DNA from: Actinoplanes liguriensis
GTDB lineage: Bacteria; Actinomycetota; Actinomycetes; Mycobacteriales; Micromonosporaceae
Length of the DNA: 6,360 nt
Direction of reading: 5' to 3'
NCBI GenBank assembly: GCA_000715855.1
Contig: KL571376.1
Span: forward strand, 2,285 to 8,644
Both the position numbers and the translations under genes were made by a program. The notes beneath the pieces were generated by a model. The model was not told the origin of the DNA. It made no database searches and saw only the letters and a list, made by a program, of their open reading frames with translations. Each line of letters opens with the position of its first letter. The first letter of the stretch is position 1. Positions 1-6,131 of the stretch are shown piece by piece.

Positions 1-18
1 GATGTGTATAAGAGACAG
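1..18. other. Tn5 mosaic-end / Nextera adapter remnant (artefact)
   Basis: Bases 1-18 read GATGTGTATAAGAGACAG, which is the 19-bp hyperactive Tn5 mosaic end without its first A. This sequence is standard in transposase-fragmentation libraries and is not expected at random. The peroxidase reading frame stays open through it and would gain six artificial residues (LSLIHI). I read it as untrimmed adapter at a contig end, so biological sequence starts at base 19. Confidence 0.95.
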
Positions 19-1170
19 CTTGCGCAGGGAGAACAGGGCCGTGTCACCGACGCTGGCGACGTTGGTGTCGAGCTTGCGGGCCTTCATGACGTCCGGCCCG
101 CCGATGATGTTCTCCCACTCGATGATCCAGTTGTCCGGCAGCGTGGCGTTGTTCTGGCCGCCGACCTGCCCGCTGAGCGCCGTGAACGAGAACAGCAGCT
201 CCAGGGTCGCCGGGATCCCGCCGGGCCGGGTGTTGAAGTTCAGGTTGAAGTCGTACCTGGCCCGGACCATCGTGTGGCCCAGCCGGTAGGCGGCGACCGA
301 GAACTCCAGCGGCATCCGCAGCGGCTCGGCCGTGTAGTCGAACCACCGGTTGCCGTGATCGACGATGTCGTCCACGATGGCCGGCTCGGCGATCCGCTTC
401 AGGAAGTCGTGCACCACGACGTGCTGGTAGTGCTGGCGCAGGATGCGGCTCGCCTCGCCGAACGAGAACCCCTGGTCGACCAGCTTGTTGTGCGCCTTGA
501 GGAACGCCACGTGCAGCTGGGCGATGATCAGGTTCTCGTCGTTGCGCGGGTCCCCGGTAAGGGCCGCGCGGTCGTGCTCGATGTCGCCGCCGGCCGGCTC
601 CCGAGGCAGGTCGTTGTCGTCGCCCTTGCCCGGCGGGCGCAGCGTCGGCTTGGCCGTGCCCAGCAGCGACTTGACCTTGCCGACCAGCATCTTCGCGGTG
701 TTGGCCGGGTCCCGCGGGGCCGGCGCGCCGTAGACGCTGTCCAGGTCGAGCTCGCCGGTACGCAGGTTGCGCAGCGCGTGGCGGATGTCGGCGAGCGCCA
801 GCGGCGTCATGGCCGGGTCGAGCAGCTGGCTGATGGTCGCCGACGTGCCGGACTCGAGGGTGATGTCGTGGTCGACGAACTGCCCGAAGTACGTGTAGGC
901 CGCCGGGATCGGACTGTCCTGCCCGGTCACGTCGGCGTCGACCATCGACGCGCCGAGCTTCTTCAGCAGCTCCGGGGTGTTGCCGGCTTCGGGCAGGAGG
1001 TTCGCCTCGTCCTCCTGCAACGTCGGGAACAGGAAGTCGAAGTGGTGCGTGTCGGCCGGTGTGGTCACCGCGAAGTAGGCCGGCGACCGGGCGCTGAACT
1101 CGGCGAGCTCGCCGGCAGCGCGGGTGAGTTCTTCTTCGGTGACGATTCGTCCGTGCAGGAGACGCGGCAT
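19..1170 (-). CDS. Bacterial animal-type haem peroxidase, C-terminus missing
   Basis: This is the first 384 residues of a peroxidase of the myeloperoxidase/peroxinectin superfamily, which uses H2O2 to oxidise halides or organic substrates at a haem. The start is ATG at 1170-1168, preceded 5 nt upstream by AGGGAGG. The distal motif TYFGQFVDHD (about residues 93-102) supplies Gln97, Asp100 and distal His101. GDPRNDE (206-212) supplies catalytic Arg209 and Glu212. AYRLGHTMV (294-302) supplies proximal His299. LDLDSVYG (141-148) resembles the calcium-binding loop region. Asp100 and Glu212 match the two acids that form haem ester bonds in mammalian enzymes. Residue 213 is Asn, so the myeloperoxidase Met-sulfonium link is absent. 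No signal peptide or membrane segment is visible in the N-terminus, so a cytoplasmic location is likely. The frame runs without a stop into adapter sequence. Compared with typical bacterial members, I estimate that 100 or more C-terminal residues are lost. The family call is firm, but the substrate is unknown. Confidence 0.93.
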
Positions 1171-1175
1171 GGCCG

Positions 1176-1182
1176 CCTCCCT
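1176..1182 (-). promoter_or_regulatory. Ribosome binding site of the peroxidase
   Basis: On the minus strand AGGGAGG lies 5 nt before the ATG at 1170. It is a good Shine-Dalgarno match and fixes the start. Confidence 0.8.
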
Positions 1183-1323
1183 TCCCCCTAGGAGTGCATG
1201 ACCGTGCATGTCGCGAAGTGCGACGCCACACCATAGGCCCGAAACCCGGATACATTGAGTCGCGAAATAGACAATTGGCAATGGTCAGACATTCAAGACA
1301 TAGATCCACTCGGTCGGCGTTCC

Positions 1324-1343
1324 TGCAACAAACCTGCAAATGA
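1324..1343 (+). repeat. TGCAA-type motif pair, distal copy
   Basis: TGCAACA (1324-1330) and TGCAAAT (1335-1341) lie 11 bp apart, about one helical turn, immediately upstream of the candidate -35 at 1350. TGCAAATGA recurs at 1470-1478. The arrangement looks like a regulator-binding region, but no regulator can be assigned. Confidence 0.3.
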
Positions 1344-1349
1344 GAATTG

Positions 1350-1379
1350 TTGACTCGCCTCTTCCGATGGTGGGAGATT
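1350..1379 (+). promoter_or_regulatory. Possible promoter for the PL9 pectate lyase
   Basis: TTGACT (1350-1355) is a good -35 match. The hexamer 18 bp downstream, GAGATT (1374-1379), is only a weak -10. Initiation here would give a leader of roughly 155 nt before the start at 1543. TGCAAATGA (1335-1343) lies just upstream of the -35. This is a weak prediction made by eye. Confidence 0.25.
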
Positions 1380-1469
1380 CGGTCACGGCACCACCTCCGT
1401 TCCCCCACAACCGCCGGCTTGTCCATCCCCATGATTCAGGCCGCGGCGCAGGTCAGAGCTGCGTCGCCA

Positions 1470-1493
1470 TGCAAATGACTGCAAATAATCGCA
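1470..1493 (+). repeat. TGCAAAT direct repeat / possible operator, proximal copy
   Basis: TGCAAAT occurs at 1470-1476 and 1480-1486, exactly 10 bp apart. The second copy forms the left half of an imperfect dyad TGCAAATAATCGCA (1480-1493), which matches its own reverse complement at 10 of 14 positions. The size and TGC...GCA ends resemble operators of LacI-type sugar regulators, which often control polysaccharide-degradation genes. That link is an inference. Confidence 0.3.
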
Positions 1494-1527
1494 GCGCCTG
1501 AAAATGCCGGCGGGATCTCTTTCCGAC

Positions 1528-1536
1528 AGGGAGAAG
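1528..1536 (+). promoter_or_regulatory. Ribosome binding site that sets the PL9 start at 1543
   Basis: AGGGAGAAG ends 6 nt before ATG 1543. The in-frame ATG at 1504 has no comparable purine-rich site and would add 13 residues ahead of a normal signal peptide. The start at 1543 is therefore preferred. Confidence 0.75.
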
Positions 1537-1542
1537 AATCGC

Positions 1543-3354
1543 ATGGCACCATCCGTACGCCCTCGCCGCATGCGCCGGATGGCCGGCGCGGGAGCACTCG
1601 CCGCGCTGGTCACCGCGGGACTCGCGGTAACCGTGGCGACCGCCGAAGCCGCGACCGTGTTCAGCGCCGACTTCGAGTCCGGCTCGACCAGCGCCTGGTC
1701 GAAATCGGGCGGCACCTGGTCGGTCGTCACCGACGGCACCCAGGTCCTGCAGCAGTCCGACACCACCAGCGAGCGGGCCCGCGAGTTCGGCGGCACCACG
1801 TCCTGGACCAACTACGCGGTGCAGGCGCGGGTCAAGGCCACCGCGTTCGGCTCCACCAGCGGGGTGGTCGCGCTGACCGCCCGGGCCGCCGGCGCGACCA
1901 AGATGTACCGGCTGTCGCTGACCGGCAGCAACAAGGTCCAACTGGAGGCGATGAACGGCAGCGCGATCACGGTCCTGGCGAGCCTGAGCCAGACCGTCTC
2001 GACCAGCACGTTCTACACGCTGAAGCTGACCGTGAACGGGACCACGATCAGCGGCTCGGTCAACGGCACCAGCGTCGGCAGCGCCACCGACTCGTCGATC
2101 TCCAGCGGGCGGATCGGGCTGCTCACCGAGCACGCGTCCGGCCGCTTCGACGACATCGTCGTGGACGACTCCACCGGTGGTGGAAGCAGCCCGAGCCCGT
2201 CGGCCACCACGTCCTCCTCCCCGTCCACCTCGCCGTCCCCCACGCCGTCCACCTCCACGCCGCCGACCACGGGCGCGGTCTACGTGTCACCGACCGGGAC
2301 CGACAGCGCGGCCGGCACGCAGTCCGCGCCGACGACGCTGACCTCGGCGATCACCCGGATCGCGGCGGGCGGGACGATCTACCTGCGCGGCGGGACCTAC
2401 AACTACACGTCGACGGTGACGATCCCGGCCGGGAACAACGGGTCCTCGGGTGCGCTCAAGACTCTCTCGGCGTACCCGGGCGAAATTCCGATCTTGAATT
2501 TCTCGGCGCAGACCGAGGACTCGGCGAACCGCGGCCTGGCCCTCAACGGCAACTTCTGGCACCTGTACGGCCTGGTGGTGGAACGCGCCGGCGACAACGG
2601 CATCTTCGTCGGTGGCAGCAACAACACCATCGAGCGCACGGTCACCCGGTTCAACCGCGACAGCGGCCTGCAGATCTCCCGGATCGCGTCGGACACGCCC
2701 AGCTCGCAGTGGCCGGCGAACAACCTGGTCCTCAGCTCCGAGTCGCACGACAACGCGGACTCGGACGGCGAGGACGCGGACGGCTTCGCGGCGAAACTGA
2801 CCGTCGGCACCGGCAACGTGTTCCGCTACGCGGTGTCGCACAACAACATCGACGACGGCTGGGACCTCTACACCAAGACCGACACCGGGCCGATCGGGCC
2901 GGTGACGATCGAGGACTCGCTCTCCTACGACAACGGCACGCTGACCGACGGCTCGCAGGCCGGCGCCGGTGACCGCAACGGCTACAAGCTCGGCGGCGAG
3001 GACATCGCCGTGAACCACACCGTGCGGCGCAGCATCGCCTACCAGAACGGCAAGCACGGGTTCACCTACAACAGCAACCCGGGCACGCTGACCATCTCGA
3101 ACAACCTGAGCATCGACAACGGCGAACGCAACTTCAACTTCGACGGCGGTACGTCGGTGTTCCGCAACAACACGTCGTGCCGCTTCAGCAGCGGCACCAA
3201 CGACCGGATCATCGGCGACGCGGACAGCTCGAACCAGTTCTGGTCCGGGACGAACGGCTCCCGCTGCGCGAACTACAGCGGCGCGCTGGCCTGGTCGTTC
3301 AGCTCCACCGGCGTCCTGGTCGTCACCATCGGCGGCAAGACCGTCTCCCTGTAA
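1543..3354 (+). CDS. Secreted pectate lyase, family PL9, with N-terminal lectin-like domain
   Basis: This 603-residue exported enzyme should cleave polygalacturonate by Ca2+-dependent beta-elimination outside the cell. Residues 1-37 form a signal peptide: a basic N-region (RPRRMRR), a hydrophobic core, and cleavage near AEAA/TVF. Residues about 38-209 look like a concanavalin A/LamG-type beta-sandwich, probably carbohydrate-binding. Residues 210-244 are a Ser/Thr/Pro/Gly linker. Residues 245-603 are the right-handed parallel beta-helix of PL9. The block SDGEDADGFAAKLTVG (407-422), then NNIDDGWDLYTK (434-445) and NGYKLGG (479-485), are family hallmarks. By spacing against Dickeya Pel9A, Asp413, Asp437, Asp438 and Asp441 match its calcium ligands (Asp209, 233, 234, 237), and Lys482 matches the catalytic base Lys273. 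These Pel9A numbers are from memory. PL9 also contains exopolygalacturonate lyases and a thiopeptidoglycan lyase, so the endo/exo mode and exact substrate are not fixed. It appears monocistronic, ending at a strong hairpin. Confidence 0.93.
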   Translation: MAPSVRPRRMRRMAGAGALAALVTAGLAVTVATAEAATVFSADFESGSTSAWSKSGGTWSVVTDGTQVLQQSDTTSERAREFGGTTSWTNYAVQARVKATAFGSTSGVVALTARAAGATKMYRLSLTGSNKVQLEAMNGSAITVLASLSQTVSTSTFYTLKLTVNGTTISGSVNGTSVGSATDSSISSGRIGLLTEHASGRFDDIVVDDSTGGGSSPSPSATTSSSPSTSPSPTPSTSTPPTTGAVYVSPTGTDSAAGTQSAPTTLTSAITRIAAGGTIYLRGGTYNYTSTVTIPAGNNGSSGALKTLSAYPGEIPILNFSAQTEDSANRGLALNGNFWHLYGLVVERAGDNGIFVGGSNNTIERTVTRFNRDSGLQISRIASDTPSSQWPANNLVLSSESHDNADSDGEDADGFAAKLTVGTGNVFRYAVSHNNIDDGWDLYTKTDTGPIGPVTIEDSLSYDNGTLTDGSQAGAGDRNGYKLGGEDIAVNHTVRRSIAYQNGKHGFTYNSNPGTLTISNNLSIDNGERNFNFDGGTSVFRNNTSCRFSSGTNDRIIGDADSSNQFWSGTNGSRCANYSGALAWSFSSTGVLVVTIGGKTVSL

Positions 3355-3369
3355 GCCCCTTCGAGAGAG

Positions 3370-3403
3370 CCGGGCCGGCGCGGATCACTCCGCACCGGCC
3401 CGG
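3370..3403. terminator. Shared hairpin terminator between convergent genes
   Basis: The arms 3370-3384 and 3389-3403 are 15 nt each and complementary at all but one position, closing a 4-nt TCAC loop. The hairpin sits 15 bp past the PL9 stop and 6 bp past the lipoprotein stop on the opposite strand, so it can serve both transcripts. No U-tract follows on either strand, which is common for GC-rich actinobacterial terminators. Confidence 0.85.
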
Positions 3404-3409
3404 ATTACG

Positions 3410-4120
3410 TCAGGACTTGGCCGGCAGGCTGATGATCTCGCCGGCGGCCGGGGCCTTGATCTCCGGGAACTCCGCGCCGAACTCGGAGAACGTCATGACG
3501 CCGCCGTTCCCGTCGGTCGCCTTCAGCGGCAGCGGCTCACCGGTCGTGGCCACGTAGACCGAGCCCGTGTCCTTCACGTCGTTCAGCACGATGGCCGGCT
3601 TGCCGTCGATCTGCGTGACGTCGCCCTTGGTCAGCTCACCGGACTGGTCCAGCAGCTCATCGAGGCCGAACCCGTCGGTCATGTCCGAGAAGGTGGTGTC
3701 GCCGGGGGCCGGCTTGATCCACGACTTCGCCAGGACGTCGGCGGAGACCTTCGGCAGTGTGATGCCGGTCGAGGCCAGGAACTTCGGGTCCGCCCTGACG
3801 TAGGACCGGCCGTCGAACGCCAGGACCTCCAGCCTCATCCCGCTCAGCGTGAACGTGGCCAGCAGATTCGACCCGGACTCCTTGAGGTCGATGGTGTAAC
3901 TGTCGCCGCTGTCCTCCTTGGCGGTGCCGGCGGCGTGGAACGACTTCGCGTCGGTGACCGCCTTCTCGGCGCGCGTCATGATGTCGGCCGCGGGCAGCGC
4001 CGCGATCCCGTTGCCGGACGGAGTAGCGGCCGTCGGCGCGGCGGCGGTCTTGTCGCCACACCCGGCGAGCAGCATGGAGGCGGCGGCCACCGCGACGGTA
4101 GCCGGCTTGATGATGTTCAC
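3410..4120 (-). CDS. LppX/LprG-like lipoprotein
   Basis: This is a 236-residue envelope lipoprotein. The chosen start is GTG at 4120-4118. It gives a compact lipoprotein signal peptide, NIIKPATVAVAAASM followed by the lipobox LLAGC, with the lipidated cysteine at residue 21. GGGGAAG lies 9 nt upstream. The frame stays open to an ATG at 4249, but that would put about 43 unlikely residues ahead of the signal peptide. After a low-complexity Ala/Thr tether (about 24-40), residues about 45-236 resemble the LppX/LprA/F/G fold: an amphipathic start ADIMTRAEKAVTDAKSFHA, then GRSYVR, DGKPAIVL, GEPLPLK, TFSEFG and a C-terminal APAAGEIISLP segment. Known members carry lipids or lipoglycans in a hydrophobic cavity in mycobacteria. 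Non-mycobacterial relatives are mostly uncharacterised. No transporter partner (such as an LprG-Rv1410-type pump) lies next to it. The lipoprotein call is firm, the family call is probable, and the function is unknown. Confidence 0.85.
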   Translation of the reverse strand: MNIIKPATVAVAAASMLLAGCGDKTAAAPTAATPSGNGIAALPAADIMTRAEKAVTDAKSFHAAGTAKEDSGDSYTIDLKESGSNLLATFTLSGMRLEVLAFDGRSYVRADPKFLASTGITLPKVSADVLAKSWIKPAPGDTTFSDMTDGFGLDELLDQSGELTKGDVTQIDGKPAIVLNDVKDTGSVYVATTGEPLPLKATDGNGGVMTFSEFGAEFPEIKAPAAGEIISLPAKS

Positions 4121-4129
4121 GTTTGTCGT

Positions 4130-4136
4130 CTTCCCC
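4130..4136 (-). promoter_or_regulatory. Ribosome binding site supporting the lipoprotein GTG start
   Basis: On the minus strand GGGGAAG lies 9 nt before GTG 4120. It is a moderate Shine-Dalgarno match. With the signal peptide beginning here, it favours this start over the upstream ATG. Confidence 0.5.
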
Positions 4137-4159
4137 GCGTTGAGCAATGGAGCGGGGGG

Positions 4160-4165
4160 ACTGTA
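4160..4165 (-). promoter_or_regulatory. Possible -10 element of the lipoprotein gene
   Basis: On the minus strand TACAGT fits the TANNNT consensus and would start transcription near 4153, giving a leader of about 30 nt that includes the ribosome binding site. No good -35 is visible upstream. Confidence 0.35.
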
Positions 4166-4268
4166 TCCCTCCGTTGATCTTGGCGCGCGTCCGATATCGG
4201 CATCCGCACGTGCACGGCTCGCCCGTGCGCGAGGATCGAGGGATGGCACGCTGCCGCCGGGCGTCCGG

Positions 4269-4304
4269 TTCGGCGAACGTCGCGGGAACGGTTATCGTGC
4301 TGCG
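4269..4304 (+). promoter_or_regulatory. Candidate leaderless promoter of the SDR gene
   Basis: TATCGT (4293-4298) fits the TANNNT -10 consensus and ends 7 bp before the A of ATG 4305, the spacing that places the transcription start on the start codon itself. TTCGGC (4269-4274) is a weak -35 at 18 bp. There is no convincing Shine-Dalgarno sequence, consistent with a leaderless mRNA, which is common in actinobacteria. Confidence 0.5.
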
Positions 4305-5102
4305 ATGACGCGTACCGCTCTCGTCACCGGAGCATCGTCCGGCATCGGCCTCGCGACCGCGGCCGCGCTGGTGAAGCGCGGTCACCGGGTGATCGGCACC
4401 AGCCGCGACCCGGCGTCGATCGCCCGGAAGGTGGCCGGCGTGGAGTACGTCGCGCTGGACCTGACCTCGGACGAGTCGATCGCCGCGCTGGCCGGGACGC
4501 TGACCGGTGTGGACATTCTGGTGAACAACGCCGGGGAGAGCCAGTCGGGCCCGTTCGAGGAGCTGCCGGTCGACGCGCTCCGGCGCCTGTTCCAGGTCAA
4601 CGTGATCGGTCCGGTACAGCTGGCACAGCTCGCGCTGCCCGGGATGCGCGAGCGCGGCTACGGCCGGGTGATCATGGTCGGGTCGATGCTGGCGTCGTTC
4701 CCGCTGGCGTACCGGTCGTCCTACGTCGCGTCGAAGGCGGCGATCAAGGGCTTCGCCAATGGGGCCCGGCACGAGTACTCGCCGTACGACGTCTGGCTGA
4801 CCACCGTCGAGCCCGGCTCGATCAACACCGGGATCAGCGAGCGCCGCACCAGGTACATCGCCGACGACTCGCCGCACCGGGCCGAGTTCCAGCGGATGCT
4901 GACCGCTCTTGATCGCAACGAGAAGGCCGGCACGTCCGCCGAGCGGGTCGCCGCGACGATCGTCACCGCCATCGAGGCGCGGCGACCCCGGCAGCGGTAC
5001 GCCGTCGGCAGCAACGCCCCGTTCGTCTTCGCCCTGCGGCGTCTCGCCCCGGTCGGGCTGGTGGAGAAGATCACTCACCGTAAGCACGATCTGAGCCGGT
5101 AA
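4305..5102 (+). CDS. Classical short-chain dehydrogenase/reductase (SDR)
   Basis: This is a 265-residue NAD(P)(H)-dependent oxidoreductase with a Rossmann fold, full length for classical SDRs. TGASSGIG (residues 8-15) is the dinucleotide-binding glycine motif. Asp52 in LDL lies near the adenine pocket, NNAG is at 74-77, and the catalytic tetrad is Asn99, Ser127, Tyr140 and Lys144 (YVASK). PG (170-171) ends the usual strand beta6 motif. Arg34 after beta2 (GTSRD) suggests NADP(H) preference. ATG 4305 is chosen because the glycine motif then begins at residue 8 as usual. The frame is open far upstream only because it runs antisense through the lipoprotein gene. The C-terminal part (RYAVGSNAPFVFALRRL) resembles many uncharacterised actinobacterial SDRs, and the substrate cannot be inferred. 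The gene is divergent from the lipoprotein and is followed after 9 bp by the exonuclease gene, but nothing links them biochemically. Confidence 0.92.
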   Translation: MTRTALVTGASSGIGLATAAALVKRGHRVIGTSRDPASIARKVAGVEYVALDLTSDESIAALAGTLTGVDILVNNAGESQSGPFEELPVDALRRLFQVNVIGPVQLAQLALPGMRERGYGRVIMVGSMLASFPLAYRSSYVASKAAIKGFANGARHEYSPYDVWLTTVEPGSINTGISERRTRYIADDSPHRAEFQRMLTALDRNEKAGTSAERVAATIVTAIEARRPRQRYAVGSNAPFVFALRRLAPVGLVEKITHRKHDLSR

Positions 5103-5111
5103 GCTCGTCGG
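5100..5111 (+). promoter_or_regulatory. Candidate leaderless promoter (-10) of the exonuclease gene
   Basis: TAAGCT (5100-5105) fits TANNNT, and its first three bases are the SDR stop codon. It ends 7 bp before GTG 5112, so transcription would begin on the start codon. The 9-bp gap has no clear Shine-Dalgarno sequence apart from CGTCGG, and no strong -35 is visible. Translational coupling from the SDR transcript is the alternative. Confidence 0.45.
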
Positions 5112-6131
5112 GTGCCGCATACGGGTGGGTTGCTGCTGGTCCTCGACGGGAACAGCCTGCTGCACCGGGCGTTCCACGCCAGCGACGGCTCGCTGGAGCC
5201 CGCTCCCGCCCTGCGCGGCCTGTTCGGATACCTGGCCCGGGCCGCCGCCCAGCTCCGGCCGGACGCGGTGCTGGTCGGCTTCGACTGCCCGCGCGACTCG
5301 GCCCGCCGCGTCGACCATCCGGGCTACAAGGCGCACCGCCCGCCCAAGCCGGCCGACCTGACCCGTCAGCTGGAGCTCGCCCCCGAGTTGCTGCGCGACT
5401 GTGGCGTGGGCACCGTCGTCCCGCCGGCCTACGAGGCGGACGACGTCCTGGCCAGCTCCGCCGCGGCCGCCCGCGACCTGGGCTGGAGCTCGATCCTGAT
5501 GACCAGCGACCGGGACGCGTTCGCCCTGATCGACGACACCACGTCGGTGCTGCGGATCCGCAACGGCGGTTTCGACCGTTCGGTTCTGGTCGACGCCGAG
5601 TCGCTGCCCGGCCTCTACGGCGTCCACCCCTGGCAGTACACGGATTTCGCCGCGTTGCGTGGCGATCCGTCCGACAACCTTCCGGGGGTACGTCGTTTCG
5701 GCGCCCGGACAGCGGCGCGCCTGCTGGAGGCGTTCGGCTCGGTCGACGAGGCCTGGGAGGCCGACCCCGCTACGCTGCGTGACGCCGTCGGCGAGCAGGC
5801 CGCCACGAGTTTCCGCGACCCCGAGGCCCGGGAGATCGTCGCCCGCAACCGCCGCCTGATGGCCATGCGCCGTGACCTGCCGGTCCCGAGTCCCGAGTCG
5901 GCCCGGCTCCCCCTGGACTACCTGGTGATCCGCCGCGCCCTGCGCGAGCACGGCATCAACCTCGGCCCGTCGCTGTGGGCCCTGGTCGGTGGCGACGCCC
6001 CGGTCGAGGCCCTCCCGGAGGCGCCGCCCGAGCCGCTGCCCGCGTGGGCGCACACGCTGAAGCCGCGCGTCCTGCACGGCTCGATGTCCGGCCGCCGCGA
6101 CCCCATCCCGGGCCAGACCGCCCTGTTCTAG
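5112..6131 (+). CDS. Stand-alone 5'-3' exonuclease (Pol I N-domain / FEN type)
   Basis: This 339-residue structure-specific 5' nuclease should remove 5' flaps and RNA primers during lagging-strand maturation and repair in the cytoplasm. It matches the N-terminal nuclease domain of DNA polymerase I but has no polymerase domain. GTG 5112 is the start, with the first strand (LLLVLDGNSLLHRAFHA) beginning at residue 7. All expected metal-binding acids are visible: Asp12, Asp58, Glu108/Asp110/Asp111 (YEADD), Asp133/Asp135 (TSDRD), and Asp185/Asp188 (GDPSDNLPGV). The last motif opens the helix-3-turn-helix DNA-binding region (about 184-265). Tyr72, Lys73 and Arg76 (GYKAHR) match the conserved basic helical-arch region. 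A proline-rich tail from about residue 295 ends in GQTALF, which resembles a sliding-clamp-binding peptide. It is downstream of the SDR gene, either coupled to it or from its own leaderless promoter. The enzyme class is firm. Its division of labour with the cell's Pol I is unknown. Confidence 0.94.
   Translation: MPHTGGLLLVLDGNSLLHRAFHASDGSLEPAPALRGLFGYLARAAAQLRPDAVLVGFDCPRDSARRVDHPGYKAHRPPKPADLTRQLELAPELLRDCGVGTVVPPAYEADDVLASSAAAARDLGWSSILMTSDRDAFALIDDTTSVLRIRNGGFDRSVLVDAESLPGLYGVHPWQYTDFAALRGDPSDNLPGVRRFGARTAARLLEAFGSVDEAWEADPATLRDAVGEQAATSFRDPEAREIVARNRRLMAMRRDLPVPSPESARLPLDYLVIRRALREHGINLGPSLWALVGGDAPVEALPEAPPEPLPAWAHTLKPRVLHGSMSGRRDPIPGQTALF

Larger units (their letters stand above)
1171..1542. 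other. Divergent intergenic region (peroxidase / pectate lyase)
   Basis: This 372-bp stretch separates the divergent peroxidase and PL9 genes. I see no convincing gene in it. Its middle (about 1250-1350) is visibly AT-richer than the flanking genes, as expected for promoters. It holds a 10-bp-spaced direct repeat of GTGCATG (1194-1200 and 1204-1210), a small inverted repeat GTCGC/GCGAC (1210-1224), two copies of TCGCGAA (1211-1217 and 1260-1266), and two pairs of TGCAA-type motifs on the lyase side. A short ATG-initiated extension of the lyase frame starts at 1504 but lacks a ribosome binding site. Confidence 0.7.

Noticed and set aside
1..18. A genuine Tn5/IS50 insertion end
   Set aside because: The sequence is the engineered mosaic end, not a natural IS50 outer or inner end with flanking transposon DNA, and it sits exactly at the sequence edge, as library adapter does.
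4..1191. A 395-residue plus-strand open frame across the peroxidase region
   Set aside because: It starts inside the adapter sequence and is the antisense shadow of the peroxidase, which carries all haem-peroxidase motifs on the minus strand.
44..1432. A 462-residue minus-strand open frame overlapping the peroxidase in another frame
   Set aside because: It is out of frame with the conserved peroxidase motifs, is Arg/Pro/Ala-rich, and has no recognisable domain.
2287..3057. A minus-strand open frame inside the pectate lyase gene
   Set aside because: It is antisense to the PL9 catalytic domain and has a valine/arginine-rich shadow composition with no motifs.
4206..4228. GCACGTGC palindrome and GCACGG/CCGTGC stem in the lipoprotein-SDR gap
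   Set aside because: Such short self-complementary runs are frequent in GC-rich DNA and the stem is only 6 bp. Its position does not tie it clearly to either promoter.
4121..4249. An N-terminal extension of the lipoprotein to the ATG at 4249
   Set aside because: It would bury the lipobox signal peptide about 43 residues inside the protein. The GTG at 4120 puts it at the N-terminus with a nearby ribosome binding site.
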